Source: Tidjanibacter sp.
GTDB taxonomy: Bacteria > Bacteroidota > Bacteroidia > Bacteroidales > Rikenellaceae
Reading direction: 5' to 3'
DNA: 7,396 nt
Assembly (NCBI GenBank): GCA_017379955.1
Contig: JAFNVE010000089.1
Coordinates: 1 to 7,396, forward strand
The translations under genes were made by a program, and so were the position numbers. The notes under the pieces are model-generated. The model saw only the letters and a list, made by a program, of their open reading frames with translations. It made no database searches and was not told the DNA's origin. Below, one piece after another: positions 5,929 to 7,396 of the stretch; positions within the stretch are counted from its first letter, which is position 1; each line of letters begins with the position of its first letter.

Positions 5929-7396
5929 TTACTCTGCACTCTTGGCTGCGCGTTTGCGATCAATTTCGCTCAGGAGAATCTTGCGCAGGCGCATAGCGTG
6001 CGGGGTAATCTCTACATACTCGTCCTCGCGGATATACTCCAGAGCCTCCTCCAACGAGAACTTCACTGCGGGTGCAATGCTCACCTTATCGTCCGAGCCA
6101 CTTGCACGCATATTGGTAAGTTTCTTGCTCTTTGTCAGGTTGATACAGATATCACCATCGCGGGTATTCTCGCCCACAACCTGGCCACAATATACCTCCT
6201 CACCAGGCTCTACGAAGAAGCGACCACGATCCTGCAACTTATTAATTGCGTAGGCGTATGCCTGACCTGTCTCCATAGCCACCAGCGAGCCATTATTACG
6301 CATCTCGATATCGCCCTTATAAGGCTCGAAACTCTTGAAACGGTGTGCCATAACAGCCTCGCCAGCCGTTGCGGTAAGCAGGTTGCTACGCAGACCAATC
6401 AGGCCACGCGAGGGAATATCGAACTCCAAACGAGTACGCTCGTTGCGGCTCTCCATATTGTTAAGCACCGCCTTGCGCTTGGTCGACATCTCGATAGCCT
6501 TGCCTGCATACTCGTCGGGTACATCGATTGTAAGTTCCTCAACAGGCTCGCAACGCACGCCGTCAATCTCCTTGATAATAACCTTGGGCTGACCAACCTG
6601 CAACTCGTAGCCCTCACGACGCATCGTCTCGATAAGTACCGAGAGGTGCAACACGCCACGACCAAAGACAATCCACTTATCGCCCATATCGCCCTGCTCA
6701 ACACGCAGTGCCAAGTTCTTCTCCAACTCCTTATCCAGACGCTCCTTGATGTGGCGCGAGGTGACAAACTTGCCATCCTGACCATAGAAAGGCGAGTCGT
6801 TAATCGAGAAGAGCATACTCATTGTAGGCTCGTCGATTGCGATAGGGGGCAGAGGCTCGGGATTCTCAGCGTCGCAGATAGTGTCGCCAATCTCAAAGCC
6901 CTCGATACCTACAAGTGCGCAAATCTCGCCACACTTAACCTCCTCAGCCTTCGCCTTGCCCAGACCGTCAAACACCATCAGGTCCTTGATGCGGGTCTTC
7001 AAGAAGGTCTTACCGTCGCGCTTAGCGAGAGTGACAGGCATACCTGCACGCAGAGTACCACGAGTAACCTTACCCACAGCAATACGACCAACATAGGAGG
7101 AGTATTCGAGCGAGGTGATAAGCATCTGAGGAGTACCCTCCACAACCTCGGGCTCGGGGATATCGTCAATAATTGCGTCGAGCAGAGGAGTAATATCTGT
7201 GGTGCGCTCGGTAGGCTTATGGCTCATCCAACCCAGCTTTGCGCTACCATAAATCACGCGGAAATCGAGCTGGTCATCCGATGCACCGAGGGTAAACATA
7301 AGGTCAAACACCTGCTCATATACATAGTCGGGACGGCAGTTGGGCTTATCCACCTTGTTAATTACCACGATAGGTTTCTTGCCAAGCGAGAGTGCC
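5929..7396 (-). CDS. typA: Translational GTPase TypA/BipA; 5' end cut by window edge
   Basis: TypA/BipA is an EF-G-like ribosome-binding GTPase involved in 50S assembly and in growth under stress or cold. About 488 codons of a roughly 600-residue family are present. The frame remains open to base 7396, where it reads ALSLGKKPIVVINKVDKP, so the true start and the G1-G3 GTP-binding motifs lie beyond the window. The G4 motif NKVD is at 7348-7359. It is followed by the family's FDLMFTLGASDDQLDF segment, the domain II barrel (YSSYVGRIAVGKV), the domain III region with GRGVLHLSVLIETMRREG, and the BipA signature SRGLIGLR (6388-6411). The C-terminal domain, which has ANMRASG-like LTNMRASGSDDK and a lysine-rich tail, is complete. 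A GTG at 7366-7368 is an internal valine codon, not a start. The gene converges on the nucleoside kinase gene across the shared terminator. Confidence 0.97.
   Translation of the reverse strand, partial: ALSLGKKPIVVINKVDKPNCRPDYVYEQVFDLMFTLGASDDQLDFRVIYGSAKLGWMSHKPTERTTDITPLLDAIIDDIPEPEVVEGTPQMLITSLEYSSYVGRIAVGKVTRGTLRAGMPVTLAKRDGKTFLKTRIKDLMVFDGLGKAKAEEVKCGEICALVGIEGFEIGDTICDAENPEPLPPIAIDEPTMSMLFSINDSPFYGQDGKFVTSRHIKERLDKELEKNLALRVEQGDMGDKWIVFGRGVLHLSVLIETMRREGYELQVGQPKVIIKEIDGVRCEPVEELTIDVPDEYAGKAIEMSTKRKAVLNNMESRNERTRLEFDIPSRGLIGLRSNLLTATAGEAVMAHRFKSFEPYKGDIEMRNNGSLVAMETGQAYAYAINKLQDRGRFFVEPGEEVYCGQVVGENTRDGDICINLTKSKKLTNMRASGSDDKVSIAPAVKFSLEEALEYIREDEYVEITPHAMRLRKILLSEIDRKRAAKSAE

Noticed and set aside
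7366..7368. GTG as a start codon for a shorter TypA
   Set aside because: The reading frame continues upstream to the window edge with family-matching residues (LGKKPIV before VINKVD), so this is an internal valine.
1..7396. A novel defence, mobile or biosynthetic system
   Set aside because: All four protein-coding genes belong to well-known housekeeping families, and no unexplained gene remains once they are placed.

Overview
The window looks like chromosomal DNA from a Bacteroidales bacterium, perhaps a Rikenellaceae/Alistipes-like gut lineage (the genus guess is weak). The reasons are these: a promoter element of the Bacteroidota TAnnTTTG type, start codons without Shine-Dalgarno sequences in A/T-rich leaders, a lipoprotein 5'-nucleotidase, and a long nucleoside kinase carrying a threonyl-tRNA-synthetase-like N-terminus. 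The genes are all housekeeping or metabolic. I see no transposase, phage, CRISPR or defence gene.

Layout. Bases 1-2331 (minus strand) hold most of gcvP, the glycine decarboxylase P-protein, cut by the left edge after residue 777. Bases 2332-2651 hold no gene but are structured. They contain two adjacent tandem arrays with a roughly 9-bp period and different sequences, then a 123-bp imperfect palindrome that begins at the stop codon of the next gene. Bases 2652-4100 (minus) encode a lipoprotein 5'-nucleotidase/metallophosphoesterase. Bases 4101-4202 are a compact divergent promoter region. Bases 4203-5870 (plus) encode a 555-residue uridine-kinase-like nucleoside kinase. Bases 5873-5912 form a perfect 17-bp stem that serves as a bidirectional terminator between convergent genes. 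Bases 5929-7396 (minus) encode the C-terminal four fifths of the translational GTPase TypA/BipA, cut by the right edge.

How the parts fit. The nucleotidase and nucleoside kinase are divergently transcribed from about 100 bp and have opposing chemistry: nucleotides are dephosphorylated in the envelope, and nucleosides are rephosphorylated in the cytoplasm. This suggests a nucleoside salvage pair. The downstream gcvP is separated from the nucleotidase by the palindrome and arrays, so it is probably a separate transcription unit. TypA is functionally unrelated.

I did not find a previously undescribed multi-gene system. The sites most worth a second look are the repeat-rich gap upstream of gcvP, the overlapping divergent promoters with an internal A9 tract, and the domain architecture of the nucleoside kinase.
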